Shown here: in pieces, positions 42,096 to 51,165 of the stretch
Numbering within the stretch: the first letter of the stretch is position 1
Layout: every line of letters begins with the position of its first letter
Source: Eubacterium sp.
GTDB lineage: Bacteria > Bacillota > Clostridia > Lachnospirales > Lachnospiraceae
Assembly: GCA_024698585.1 (NCBI GenBank)
Contig: JAILRB010000005.1
Span: 1-64,000 of the forward strand
Length of the DNA: 64,000 bases
Direction: 5' to 3'
Position numbers and translations under genes: made by a program
Notes under the pieces: generated by a model
What the model was told of the DNA's origin: nothing
Database searches by the model: none
What the model saw: only the letters and a program-made list of their open reading frames with translations

Positions 42096-43310
42096 ATGTA
42101 CAAAATTAATGAAAACTATTTGAAGCTTCAGGGAAGTTACTTATTTTCTAATATTGCAAAAAAAGTAGCAGCATATAAAGAGGCAAATCCGGACAGAGAA
42201 GTGATTAGTCTTGGAATCGGTGATGTAACACAGCCTCTTTGCCCGGCAGTGATTGAAGCAATGCATAAGGCAGTAGACGAAATGGCAGTCGCAGAAACCT
42301 TTAAAGGTTATGCACCGGACTTGGGATATGAATTCCTTCGTTCAGCGATTCGTAAGAATGATTACCTTGCAAGAGGTGTGGATATTGCATTAGATGAAAT
42401 CTTCATCAGTGACGGTGCAAAATCTGACTCCGGAAACATTGGAGACATCTTTGGAGAAAATAACCGAATTGCAGTTTGTGATCCAGTTTATCCGGTTTAC
42501 GTGGATACCAATGTCATGGCTGGAAGAACAGGAGAATTTATTAAGGAAACAGAAAGCTGGAGCAATGTAATTTACATGCCATGTACCAAGGAAACAAATT
42601 TCGCTCCGGAATTACCAAAGGAAACACCGGACATCATTTATCTTTGTTTCCCAAATAACCCTACCGGTTCTACCATTACAAAGGCTCAGTTACAAGAATG
42701 GGTGGATTATGCGAACAAAGTTGGCGCAGTAATCATCTATGATGCCGCATATGAAGCATATATTTCCGAAGACGATGTACCACATTCCATTTATGAATGT
42801 GACGGTGCAAAGACATGTGCCATCGAACTTCGTAGTTTTTCTAAGAATGCAGGATTTACAGGAACCCGTCTTGGATTCACTGTAATTCCAAAAGAATTGG
42901 AATCTAACGGAACAAAGTTAAATGCGTTATGGGCTAGAAGACATGGAACAAAATTCAATGGTGCTCCATACATCATCCAGAGAGCCGGAGAAGCTGTTTA
43001 CTCTGATGCAGGAAAGGCACAGACAAAGGAACAGGTTGCTTACTACATGAATAATGCCAAGACAATCATTGAAGGATTAAAGGGTGCAGGATATTCTGTA
43101 AGCGGTGGTGTGAATGCTCCATATGTATGGTTACAGACACCGGATGGAATGTCATCCTGGGATTTCTTTGATCATCTATTACAGAATGCAAATATCGTTG
43201 GAACTCCAGGTTCCGGATTCGGACCAAGTGGTGAAGGATATTTCCGACTGACAGCATTTGGTACATACGAAAATACATTGAAGGCAATTGAACGAATTAA
43301 GAATTTATAA
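42096..43310 (+). CDS. dapL: LL-diaminopimelate aminotransferase
   Basis: A 404-residue fold-type I PLP enzyme that converts tetrahydrodipicolinate to LL-diaminopimelate in one step of lysine and peptidoglycan synthesis. The N-terminus (NENYLKLQGSYLFSNIAKKV) and GIGDVTQPL are typical of DapL. The PLP lysine is in RSFSKNAGFTGTRLG, and NNPTGS and the Asp-Tyr pair of IYDAAYEA are conserved. ACAAGGAGGACTG precedes the ATG. It is a single-gene unit that ends in a terminator. Confidence 0.96.
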   Translation: MYKINENYLKLQGSYLFSNIAKKVAAYKEANPDREVISLGIGDVTQPLCPAVIEAMHKAVDEMAVAETFKGYAPDLGYEFLRSAIRKNDYLARGVDIALDEIFISDGAKSDSGNIGDIFGENNRIAVCDPVYPVYVDTNVMAGRTGEFIKETESWSNVIYMPCTKETNFAPELPKETPDIIYLCFPNNPTGSTITKAQLQEWVDYANKVGAVIIYDAAYEAYISEDDVPHSIYECDGAKTCAIELRSFSKNAGFTGTRLGFTVIPKELESNGTKLNALWARRHGTKFNGAPYIIQRAGEAVYSDAGKAQTKEQVAYYMNNAKTIIEGLKGAGYSVSGGVNAPYVWLQTPDGMSSWDFFDHLLQNANIVGTPGSGFGPSGEGYFRLTAFGTYENTLKAIERIKNL

Positions 43311-43317
43311 GAGTGGA

Positions 43318-43341
43318 GGGGCTGGTTTTCAGCCCCTTTTT
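43318..43341 (+). terminator. Terminator after dapL
   Basis: GGGGCTG (43318-43324) pairs exactly with CAGCCCC (43330-43336), loop GTTTT, then five T. Confidence 0.92.
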
Positions 43342-43370
43342 AAGATGAAAGTTGGGAGGAGATGAAAGAA

Positions 43371-44378
43371 ATGCGCTGGAAAAGAGGATTTATAGCACTG
43401 GGAATTGTTTTTGTCAGCCTGGCGGTAATTATTGCGGGGAATTACAAAAGAGCGGTTTCTGAGGCTATTACAGAGCAAACAACGGCAGTTTCGGAAGGAA
43501 CCACAGCAACCCTGCCTGCAAAAAACACAGAACAACCAAAACTGATGTTTCGAAAGAAGTATCAGACGATTACAGCCGGAAAGGTGAAGAAATTTAAGGT
43601 GAATGCCAAGGGCGTACTATGGAGTTCTTCCAATCAAAAAATTGCCACGGTGTCCTCTAAGGGAAAAGTTCGGGCAAAACGATATGGGAAGGTGTGGATT
43701 TCTGCAAAGGTTGGAACTGAGGTTGTTAAGACGAAAGTAAAAGTGTTGCCGAAGAAAATCATTGGAATTGATGCAGGGCACCAAAGAGTCGGGAACAACG
43801 GATTAGAACCCATAGGTCCCGGGGCAAAGACCAGTAAGCCCAAGGTATCCAGCGGAACCGCCGGTGTTTTCACGAAAAAAGCAGAGTATGTCCTGACACT
43901 TGAAATCGCAAAAAAATTACGGACGAAGCTCATTGACCGCGGTTACAAGGTTGTTATGACCAGAATATCCCATGATGTCAATATCACAAACATTCAAAGA
44001 GCACAAAAGCTAAATAAGAAGTGTGATATTGCCATTCGTCTTCATGCAGATGGAGGTCCGGCTTCTGCAAAGGGAGCTAGTGCATTATACGCGCCGGAAT
44101 CAAATCCATATGTTGGAAAATTAGCTGGAAAGAGCAAGAAATTGTCACAGTGTGTGTTGAATTCTTATTGTGGAACAACCGGCATTGGCAGTCGTGGACT
44201 TTCCGCCAGAAATGATTTATCCGGAACCAATTGGAGTACCATTCCGGTGACGTTATTGGAAATGGGATTCATGACCAATGCTTCGGATGACAGATATATG
44301 TCTTCGAAAGCAGGACAGAAGAAAATGGTGGATGGAATTGTAAAAGGAATCGATGAATACTTTGGATTCAGGAAGTAA
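43371..44378 (+). CDS. N-acetylmuramoyl-L-alanine amidase (Amidase_3) with Big_2-like domain
   Basis: About 335 residues. An N-terminal signal or anchor helix (about 6-25) is followed by a Thr-rich linker (about 33-55). A basic Ig-like module (about 60-130) follows, with ITAGKVKKFKVNAKG and IATVSSKGKVRAKRYG. The zinc amidase domain (about 135-335) has IGIDAGH, Glu in AEYVLTLEIAKK, IRLHADGG and LLEMGFMTN. It cuts the amide bond between MurNAc and the stem peptide. Start at 43371 puts GGGAGGAG 9 nt upstream; the ATG at 43362 abuts that site. Confidence 0.92.
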   Translation: MRWKRGFIALGIVFVSLAVIIAGNYKRAVSEAITEQTTAVSEGTTATLPAKNTEQPKLMFRKKYQTITAGKVKKFKVNAKGVLWSSSNQKIATVSSKGKVRAKRYGKVWISAKVGTEVVKTKVKVLPKKIIGIDAGHQRVGNNGLEPIGPGAKTSKPKVSSGTAGVFTKKAEYVLTLEIAKKLRTKLIDRGYKVVMTRISHDVNITNIQRAQKLNKKCDIAIRLHADGGPASAKGASALYAPESNPYVGKLAGKSKKLSQCVLNSYCGTTGIGSRGLSARNDLSGTNWSTIPVTLLEMGFMTNASDDRYMSSKAGQKKMVDGIVKGIDEYFGFRK

Positions 44379-44390
44379 AATAAAGAAAAA

Positions 44391-44423
44391 AGTCTGTTGA
44401 CCTATGTGGCAACAGACTATTTT
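44391..44423. terminator. Terminator between the amidase and PRTase genes
   Basis: AGTCTGTTG (44391-44399) pairs exactly with CAACAGACT (44410-44418). A-run to the left and T-rich right flank make it usable on both strands. Confidence 0.85.
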
Positions 44424-44437
44424 ACAATGATTTATTT

Positions 44438-45088
44438 TTATAATTCGCTATATCCGTATCCGTTTACTAATGCTTCAATCTTTTCACCAGCTTTACACAG
44501 CGGGCAATCATGATGATCGTAAGCTTCGTAGTGTGGAATGTCTTCTGCACGGAACAGAGCGTCCACACGATGTCCGTCAACGGAATCAACAGCACTGAAA
44601 ATTGCTGAAATTCCCTGGAGAATTCCACCGTAGTATTCGACACACTCAATGCTGTTTCGAATGGTCTTACCGGTAGTAGCAGAAGCTAAGAGTAATAAGA
44701 CGTTTCTGTTCTTAACTTCATGTTTCAGATTATCTCTAAAGAACATCTGGCCATTGGAATCGTATTCCGGTGTTACTACATAGATGGTCTTGTGTGCGTT
44801 CATGGATAATACGCCGGCGCGACTTAATTCACTGGCAAGAAATGCGCCAATGACTTCACAACCTTCCAGACAAACGATGGTATCAATCGGTTTTCCCATG
44901 ACATTGTAATAATCCTTCATAGCAATGGCAATGCGTTCAGCCTCGTTCTGACGGGTTTTCATGGTTGTCATATCAAGATACTGATTCAGATGTGAGTTTC
45001 GCGTAACAAAATGTCCGGGTATCGTCTTAATCGCAATATTCGGGTCCTTTCGGGAATAATATTTGATGATTCTGTTTTCGGCTAGCAT
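44438..45088 (-). CDS. Phosphoribosyltransferase-domain protein (orotate PRTase-like)
   Basis: A 216-residue type I PRTase-fold protein. The PRPP-binding loop lies in VLLLLASATTGKTIRNS, where the usual paired acidic residues (DD or ED before TTG) are replaced by Ala-Ser. The flexible-loop region and CLEGCEVIGAFLASELSRAG are otherwise PRTase-like. The C-terminal region has HHDCPLC, a possible metal site. The acidic loss could mean a regulator or altered substrate rather than a true orotate PRTase. AGGAGGG precedes the ATG. The mRNA leader has two short hairpins. Confidence 0.8.
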   Translation of the reverse strand: MLAENRIIKYYSRKDPNIAIKTIPGHFVTRNSHLNQYLDMTTMKTRQNEAERIAIAMKDYYNVMGKPIDTIVCLEGCEVIGAFLASELSRAGVLSMNAHKTIYVVTPEYDSNGQMFFRDNLKHEVKNRNVLLLLASATTGKTIRNSIECVEYYGGILQGISAIFSAVDSVDGHRVDALFRAEDIPHYEAYDHHDCPLCKAGEKIEALVNGYGYSEL

Positions 45089-45125
45089 AAAAATCCCTCC
45101 TTTTAGTAATATAATATTCTGCTGA

Positions 45126-45152
45126 CCTACTATGTAGGCGTGTTTGAAACAC
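45126..45152 (-). promoter_or_regulatory. Two adjacent short dyads in the PRTase leader
   Basis: CCTAC-TAT-GTAGG (45126-45138) and GTGTTT-G-AAACAC (45140-45152). Both lie downstream of a minus-strand TATAAT at 45183-45178, so they would be in the 5' leader. They may be protein sites or RNA hairpins. Confidence 0.4.
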
Positions 45153-45235
45153 TTTTTCCGTTCACTCTGATAGAAATATTATACACCAAAAGAAGGGGTT
45201 TTAAAATAAAAATATTTATAAAAATTTATGGGTAA

Positions 45236-46141
45236 CTATCTTTTTTTGAAAAAATAATCAAACTTATCATCCTCTACAGAATCTTCCTGATAATTGAAAT
45301 ACTTGTCGTAAGCATCCTGTAAATCTTCTAAATCAGTTCCGTAGTCGTTAGGATTGTAGTTTTCCAACGGATCCACTGGTTTTTCCTGCTCTCTGTCAGG
45401 ATTGTTGTAGATTCTGTCATAAGTTCCCAAAACGGTTTCCGGAGGTTCGTAAGAGAACGCTTCGGTTTCTTCAGCGTCTTTTACAGAAGAAATCTCTTTT
45501 TCCTCAGAAAGGAGTGTCGGAGCGTCTGGAACCTTTTCTGGTTGCAGCGTTGTTTCACTTGATGCCTTAACCGGTTCCGGTTGGGTCTTAGGCTCTTCCC
45601 GATAGTATAAAAAGTCATCTACCTGACCGGTGTTGTAATTTGCAGGGTCATTGTAATCATAATACTCATCCGGATTATTGTAGTCGTAGTAATAGTCCTC
45701 TTCTGAAGATTTCTCATCTTCCGGATCCGCTTCTTCCAGTAAATAGGTAAAGACAAATGGAGCTCCCAAAAGAAGTAGGGAAATCAGGGCCATTACTCCT
45801 GGAAACACAAACATGTTATTCGGAATGAAGCAAATCGTTGGATTCGTGGGAGAGACCCGGACTGTAACAATAGAACCATCTTCTGCATCCTCCGGTGCAG
45901 AAGAAACAGGTACATTCTCGTAGTTTACGCCAGCGTAAGTAAAGCTTACTGTCGGACGAAACTGAGGTGCATTTGGATTATTCGCTGTAATATAGGAATC
46001 CGTTGACTCATAATGAAGTACACCAGTGATTTCCTCTGTGAGTGATAGTTTCAGAATATCTGTTCCAAAAAAATAGAGTGCTACAATCATCACGGCAATG
46101 GATGGAATAAAGTACATCTTGGAAATTTTCTTCTTTTTCAT
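45236..46141 (-). CDS. DUF3592-like membrane protein with acidic Tyr-rich tail
   Basis: A 301-residue protein. One helix near the N-terminus (about 8-28) is followed by an extracytoplasmic DUF3592-like beta domain (about 35-105, FTYAGVNYENVPV, VRVSPTNP). A second helix (about 110-132) precedes a long cytoplasmic tail rich in Asp, Glu and Tyr (DYYYDYNNPDEYYDYND). The function is unknown. It is 15 nt after a shorter paralogue of the same topology, so the two likely work together. AAAGGA precedes the ATG. Confidence 0.82.
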   Translation of the reverse strand: MKKKKISKMYFIPSIAVMIVALYFFGTDILKLSLTEEITGVLHYESTDSYITANNPNAPQFRPTVSFTYAGVNYENVPVSSAPEDAEDGSIVTVRVSPTNPTICFIPNNMFVFPGVMALISLLLLGAPFVFTYLLEEADPEDEKSSEEDYYYDYNNPDEYYDYNDPANYNTGQVDDFLYYREEPKTQPEPVKASSETTLQPEKVPDAPTLLSEEKEISSVKDAEETEAFSYEPPETVLGTYDRIYNNPDREQEKPVDPLENYNPNDYGTDLEDLQDAYDKYFNYQEDSVEDDKFDYFFKKR

Positions 46142-46156
46142 GACAATAATCCTTTC

Positions 46157-46732
46157 TTAAAAGTGCTCGTAGTGGTCATAGTAGTTATCAGATTCAAAGT
46201 CTTCATAGACACCGTATCTACGACGACGGCGGTTTTTATAGAGATATGCATCATCAGGAAGAAGTTCCCTGCCAAAATCGGAAAACGCAATCACCACATG
46301 GTAGGCGATGAAAATCACGATTCCGCTAATAAAGATAAACAGTGGCGTGATAAATAATTCGTTTTTAGTATAACATTCGGAGGGATGATCAGGTTCCACC
46401 AAAATTTCAAATTTTTCGCCCGGCTGTTTTGCAACAGGACTTTGTATCGGATCGTAAGTCTCACCCTTGTAATCGTAAGAAATGTAATAGTGTGTTATTT
46501 CTTTTGTTTTCCAGGTGTGTTTCTTGCTGTCATAATATTCCTGAGTTTCTACCTGAATATCGGAAAGGGTTGCAGTAACCTTATCACAACGCTGGTAAAT
46601 CATAAAATTATAAATTCCAAGGAATACACCGATTACAGTGCAAGCGATTACAATAAAGTTTACAATCAACTTTGACTCCCGACGCTGCAGGATAAAACGC
46701 ATCCTCTCTGTTCTTTTAATTCTTTGTGCCAT
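46157..46732 (-). CDS. DUF3592-like membrane protein
   Basis: A 191-residue protein with a basic N-terminus, helix 1 (about 22-45), a DUF3592-like outer domain (about 50-120, TATLSDIQVETQEYY, ISYDYKGETYDPIQ) and helix 2 (about 125-150). A short basic/acidic cytoplasmic tail (NRRRRRYG, DNYYDHYEHF) ends it. It is a paralogue of the gene that follows it. Both lie downstream of a flippase-like gene (36 nt gap). Function not known. AAGGAG lies 9 nt before the ATG. Confidence 0.82.
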   Translation of the reverse strand: MAQRIKRTERMRFILQRRESKLIVNFIVIACTVIGVFLGIYNFMIYQRCDKVTATLSDIQVETQEYYDSKKHTWKTKEITHYYISYDYKGETYDPIQSPVAKQPGEKFEILVEPDHPSECYTKNELFITPLFIFISGIVIFIAYHVVIAFSDFGRELLPDDAYLYKNRRRRRYGVYEDFESDNYYDHYEHF

Positions 46733-46767
46733 TTTTTCATACTCCTTTGTAATTAAATATATTTATT

Positions 46768-47775
46768 CTAATCGTTTTTTCCCAGTTTCTTCTCCCGCAG
46801 ATTGGTAATCTGTGTGAAGAGAAAGGCGATGAAGATCAGGATTAATTCAGCAATGGTAGCCCAGAGTCTGGAAATTACTGAAATGATAACAATGGTTGGT
46901 TCGCTTGGAATGATTAACGCGAGACCCACACCAATGATTCCTTCTCGGACGCCTAGTCCTGAAACTGTAAAAACGGCTAAAATACCAATGATTGCAGAAA
47001 TGCCATAAATTCCTGCGCAGTACAGTGATTCGCTTAAAGGAACCGGATAAATGGACCTTACAAGCAGGTAGAAACCAGCACCAACAATAATCCAGTTGGC
47101 AATGAACAGTAAAACTACCTTAATCATCTGTGGGTAAGTAATTGGAATCTCCATGTCCTGCTTTTTAATCAATTTTCCAAAGGTTCTCAAGAAGAAGTTG
47201 ATGATCTTTGGATTAATGCAGATGAAGAATGCCACAATCAATAAAATAAGTAATCCAATGAAAATGTATAATGCAGTCTCATTGGAAGCATTCGGAACAA
47301 CCTTGTGCGCTAAGTCCATTAAAGCTTTTCTTGGGAAAAAGAATAAGGAAATCAGGAACAGAAAAGCTGCACCAAGAAGAGTACAGATGTTTTCCAAAAA
47401 GAAACAAATAGTAACCTTGCTGAGTTTCACACCTTCTTTTTCATAAGCCGGAAATCTGGCAGCTAACATAAATACTTTTCCCGGAATGTATTTTCCAAGG
47501 ATGGAATAAAGGTAACAAACCACGGCATTCTTATAAGTAATGGACGAATCGTTCAGATACGTAATGTAATGCCAAAGGGATGCCAGTGTGAATTTATAAG
47601 CAAAGTAAAGCAACATGGAACCGGCGAAGATTCCCCAGTTTGGCTTGAAATCCAATTCCTTGATTTCGTTAATGTTTTTCTTAAAATAACGGACTAAAAA
47701 GAATACAACAAGTACAAGAAAAGCAATTTTTAAAAATTTCATAATGTTTGCCTTGTTGAGTTTTAAATTCTTCAT
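46768..47775 (-). CDS. LPG-synthase-TM/UPF0104 flippase-like membrane protein
   Basis: A 335-residue protein with about eight membrane helices. It belongs to the lysylphosphatidylglycerol-synthase transmembrane/AglD group: the segments YLYSILGKYIPGKVFMLAAR and GLGVREGIIGVGLALI are characteristic. It lacks the C-terminal aminoacyltransferase domain of MprF. Relatives move lipids or lipid-linked sugars across membranes; a link to the polysaccharide genes upstream is inferred from position. AGGAGG precedes the ATG. A terminator (47820-47854) separates it from the polysaccharide operon. Confidence 0.85.
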   Translation of the reverse strand: MKNLKLNKANIMKFLKIAFLVLVVFFLVRYFKKNINEIKELDFKPNWGIFAGSMLLYFAYKFTLASLWHYITYLNDSSITYKNAVVCYLYSILGKYIPGKVFMLAARFPAYEKEGVKLSKVTICFFLENICTLLGAAFLFLISLFFFPRKALMDLAHKVVPNASNETALYIFIGLLILLIVAFFICINPKIINFFLRTFGKLIKKQDMEIPITYPQMIKVVLLFIANWIIVGAGFYLLVRSIYPVPLSESLYCAGIYGISAIIGILAVFTVSGLGVREGIIGVGLALIIPSEPTIVIISVISRLWATIAELILIFIAFLFTQITNLREKKLGKND

Positions 47776-47819
47776 TGATAATTCCTCCTAAGATGGTATC
47801 ACAGAAAGTTGCCTTTCTG

Positions 47820-47854
47820 CATAAAACACTTGGACACCAATGATGCCCAAGTGT
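47820..47854 (-). terminator. Terminator after the surface-polysaccharide operon
   Basis: ACACTTGG (47826-47833) pairs exactly with CCAAGTGT (47847-47854). On the minus strand it is followed by TTTTAT. Confidence 0.78.
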
Positions 47855-47875
47855 AATGTCAAAGTCATATTTCTG

Positions 47876-50185
47876 TTAGAAACTAAGCAATACTCTGATA
47901 AAGCACATATAGTAGTAGATGAACCAGGTCGGTTTCTTTGCCAGTTTCTCATACTTTTCTTCAGAATATTTTTTGTTGCGTTCCGCTAAACGGAAAGCCA
48001 GTTTGTGATTCCACTTACATTTGGAAGTGGTGTCTAAAGCAGCATTTCCTTTGGCTGCTGCAGCATTGAATTTAAATACCAATGCACGCTTCTGGCTGCG
48101 AACCATATCGCGGTCGCTTAAGTGGGTTGCGTGAATGTCGCCTTCAGCAATGGCACGATTCATGAAATCATAAGCCTTCTGGGAACGAATGACGCAACTG
48201 GTGTGCTTTATGGTTTCGCTCTTCATTTCCTTCAACCATACATCACCGAAACTAATGTCGCTGGCACGACCATATTGATCCTGGCAGAACATACAGCTTC
48301 CGTTTTCAAAATAGTAAGCGTTCTTATACGCACAAATGGTCTTGGAGTAAGAGAAGTTCTTCTCTGATTTGTCTTTGTAAATGACGCTGGAAGTTCCGCG
48401 CCAGTGTCCGCGACGATAGTAGAGTCTTTCCGCATTTTCGCTTGGAACCTTTGATTTTTCCATGGAAAGGGTGGTTGCCTTCACGGAATGGGTTCCGCTA
48501 CAGTAAAGCCCCAGCTTTAAGACTACCTTTTCCCGCAGTTCTTCATCTTTTGCTAAGATGGCATCCAATCCGCGAAGCATACAAGGAACCATAACCACAG
48601 CCACCTTGCCATCGAAGTTCTTAATAACGTCGATGTGTTTTAAGATTGGGATGTTCATATAGATACTGGAAGAAGCATTGCGAATTTCTTCTTCCGTTGT
48701 TGCTACATAAGTTTTGTAAGTTAATTCACCGTTTTCAAAGGCTGTCTTGGAAACCCATGCACCATCAATGTCTCCATGACGTAACATATTACAGAGTAGA
48801 GCAGTAACCATACCGCCGGAAGCTGCGTTCTGACGAATGGTTTCATCTAAGGCATAACCTTTCTTACAACCGATGTGTTCCCCAATGTATTTATCAGGGT
48901 TTTTAAAATCTAACAGCCTGGGACGCTTGTAAGGCTGTTCCATGATGTCGTCGATAATTTCGCTGATGTAGCGGATGTTATCACGAGAACTTTCTAATAC
49001 CTTACCTAAATTACGATCTAGTTTTTCACGGATATCTGCTTCATTGGAAACAAAATCCTCAAAGCTCTTTTTCAGTTCTTCCAGTTCCAGTTTTGAGAAG
49101 TCAATGGCATACTGACCAAGTTCAAACATGTCGAGAACTTCCTGATATTTGTGGCTCCAGCCAATGAGCAGTACAGGAACTTTCTGTTCCAGGGAACCAA
49201 TCATTGCATGGAATCGGGAAGCAATCAGATATTTACACTTTCCGATGAAAGCACGAATCTGTTCTGCATCCATTTCTTCATGATACCAACGAACCTTGTC
49301 CTTATTTTTAACAGCTTCGTAGATGGCATCGCCAACCATTAAGTCATTATTTCTGGATTTTTCACTGTTAATACGGGCAGCGTTTGCGATGAGCATTACG
49401 TTGTAACCCTGTTCATTTAAGTAATCAACAAAAGAAACCATAGTGTCCTTATAGTTGATTTTCATTTTATTACATTTCTTCTGTACTACAGAACTGATGG
49501 ATAAACCAATGACATTGTCACCAAAGAAGGAGTCGCTGGAACAAAGTTCGTCCACTTTCTGATTCCAGTACGGACTGTCTTCCATAGAAAAGGCACCGTC
49601 GGCGCAAAGCTTGACGTTGTCTTTGATTCCAATCCCCATCAGGTTATCATAGGTTCCCTGACCTCTGGCACAAATCAGTTTCAGTTTCGGAAGAATCCAT
49701 TTTGCAAGGAATTTGTTGTATGGATTCTTAAAGGTTCCCAGTGCCTGGGAATATTTTACAACCGGTGTACCCACTAAAAGTGGAACAGCAGCACAGATAA
49801 AGGCATAGGTGTTCATTACGAAACCACGGCTGTCCACGAAGGAAATTCCGGCTTCATCCACAACCAAATCGGTTTTTAAATAAGTCTTAATAATTTTATT
49901 TTTTGCAAGAAGCTTTTTCAACGGCGGACACCATTTGAAAAGCTTATAAAGAATTGCTAAAGGAAACGCAACAAACATTAATTGCTGTGGTGTCGTGCTT
50001 GTAATGTTGATAAAGTCGAAAGGAAGCTGTTCCTTATCTTCTCCCGGGTAAACAGACATTAAATTAATATTCAGTCTGTCTCCGTATTTCTGCTGCAACT
50101 GTGTGATGGAACTCTGCAACATTGCAGCTGCACCCTTGTTTCCGCTGTAACTGGCAGCGGTAATACCGATATTTATATCACGCAT
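47876..50185 (-). CDS. Polysaccharide pyruvyltransferase fused to an FrhB-like (F420 hydrogenase beta) domain
   Basis: A 769-residue two-domain protein. The N-terminal part (about 1-400) is a polysaccharide pyruvyltransferase domain (INIGITAASYSGNKGAAAML at the start, ASRFHAMIGSLEQKVPVLLIGWSHKY near its end). The C-terminal part (about 425-769) is a coenzyme-F420 hydrogenase/dehydrogenase beta-subunit-like domain with NAASGGMVTALLC, VPCMLRGLDAI, SCMFCQDQYGRASDISFGD and several Cys. The N-terminal ferredoxin of such proteins is missing. The two domains are usually separate neighbours in capsule clusters. The role is probably pyruvyl or redox modification of a surface glycan. It lies 6 nt after the GT2 gene. 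Confidence 0.9.
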   Translation of the reverse strand: MRDINIGITAASYSGNKGAAAMLQSSITQLQQKYGDRLNINLMSVYPGEDKEQLPFDFINITSTTPQQLMFVAFPLAILYKLFKWCPPLKKLLAKNKIIKTYLKTDLVVDEAGISFVDSRGFVMNTYAFICAAVPLLVGTPVVKYSQALGTFKNPYNKFLAKWILPKLKLICARGQGTYDNLMGIGIKDNVKLCADGAFSMEDSPYWNQKVDELCSSDSFFGDNVIGLSISSVVQKKCNKMKINYKDTMVSFVDYLNEQGYNVMLIANAARINSEKSRNNDLMVGDAIYEAVKNKDKVRWYHEEMDAEQIRAFIGKCKYLIASRFHAMIGSLEQKVPVLLIGWSHKYQEVLDMFELGQYAIDFSKLELEELKKSFEDFVSNEADIREKLDRNLGKVLESSRDNIRYISEIIDDIMEQPYKRPRLLDFKNPDKYIGEHIGCKKGYALDETIRQNAASGGMVTALLCNMLRHGDIDGAWVSKTAFENGELTYKTYVATTEEEIRNASSSIYMNIPILKHIDVIKNFDGKVAVVMVPCMLRGLDAILAKDEELREKVVLKLGLYCSGTHSVKATTLSMEKSKVPSENAERLYYRRGHWRGTSSVIYKDKSEKNFSYSKTICAYKNAYYFENGSCMFCQDQYGRASDISFGDVWLKEMKSETIKHTSCVIRSQKAYDFMNRAIAEGDIHATHLSDRDMVRSQKRALVFKFNAAAAKGNAALDTTSKCKWNHKLAFRLAERNKKYSEEKYEKLAKKPTWFIYYYMCFIRVLLSF

Positions 50186-50191
50186 TCTGAA

Positions 50192-51154
50192 TTATTCTCC
50201 TTTGTTATCCTCTGTTTTATCATAATCAATTTTGCGAACATGATACTGAACATCTTCTAAAATCTTTCTGCTGGAAGCGATTACGTCTGCCAGTAAAGCG
50301 ATGATGTAAGTCTGAACGCCCATTAAGATAAATGTGCTGGATAAAATCAGTGACTGTACGTGTCCGGAACCGTGTCCCATTCCTAAGTATACAAGGAATC
50401 TTACACCGATACCAATACCAATCAGGAACAAAAGGATTCCGATGGTACCGAAGAAACGTAATGGCTTGTACATAATGAAAGAACGAACAATCGTTACCAT
50501 GGAACGTTTTACATAACCAAACATACTGCTGAACAGTCTGGATTTACGAAGTTCCGGATTCGTTCTGATTGGAACAGACTCCATAGCAATCTTCTGACGA
50601 CCGGCCTGAATGATTGTTTCCAAGGTATAAGTATATTCGTTGGTAACATTTAAACGCATAGCTGCATCTCTGCTGTATGCTCTAAAGCCACTTGGAGCAT
50701 CCGGAATATCGGATTTTGAAGCTACACGAACGGTCCAGCTTCCCAAATGCTGTAATTTTTTCTTTAATGGTGAGAAATGTTCTGTCTGGTCAATCGGTCT
50801 TTCACCGATTACAATATCTGCTTTTTCTTCTAAAATCGGGCGAACCAGTTTTTCAATATCATCACCGTTGTATTGGTTATCAGCATCGGTGTTTACAATG
50901 ATGTCCGCACCATTTCTAAGACAAGCATCCAGTCCTGCCATAAACCCTTTGGCCAGACCTTTATTTTTCTTGAAGTTTACGACATACTGAACTCCCCATT
51001 TCTTCGCGACTTCCACAGTAGCATCTTTACTACCGTCATTAATAATCAAATATTCAATCGTATCAATTCCATCAATATGCTTTGGTAAATCGTTTAATGC
51101 AATTTCCAAAGTTTCTGCCTCGTTATAACAAGGAACTTGAATAATCAGTTTCAT
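50192..51154 (-). CDS. Family 2 glycosyltransferase with two C-terminal membrane helices
   Basis: A 320-residue DPM1/GtrB-like GT-A enzyme. The N-terminal catalytic domain has QVPCYNEAETLE, IINDGSKDATVEVAKKWG and the metal-binding NTDADNQYNGDD. Two helices near 235-290 anchor it in the membrane. Such enzymes transfer a sugar from a nucleotide donor to polyprenyl phosphate. The product could feed the polytopic protein upstream (12 nt) and the pyruvyltransferase fusion downstream (6 nt). AGGAGG precedes the ATG. Confidence 0.92.
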   Translation of the reverse strand: MKLIIQVPCYNEAETLEIALNDLPKHIDGIDTIEYLIINDGSKDATVEVAKKWGVQYVVNFKKNKGLAKGFMAGLDACLRNGADIIVNTDADNQYNGDDIEKLVRPILEEKADIVIGERPIDQTEHFSPLKKKLQHLGSWTVRVASKSDIPDAPSGFRAYSRDAAMRLNVTNEYTYTLETIIQAGRQKIAMESVPIRTNPELRKSRLFSSMFGYVKRSMVTIVRSFIMYKPLRFFGTIGILLFLIGIGIGVRFLVYLGMGHGSGHVQSLILSSTFILMGVQTYIIALLADVIASSRKILEDVQYHVRKIDYDKTEDNKGE

Positions 51155-51165
51155 CTCTCTGCCTC

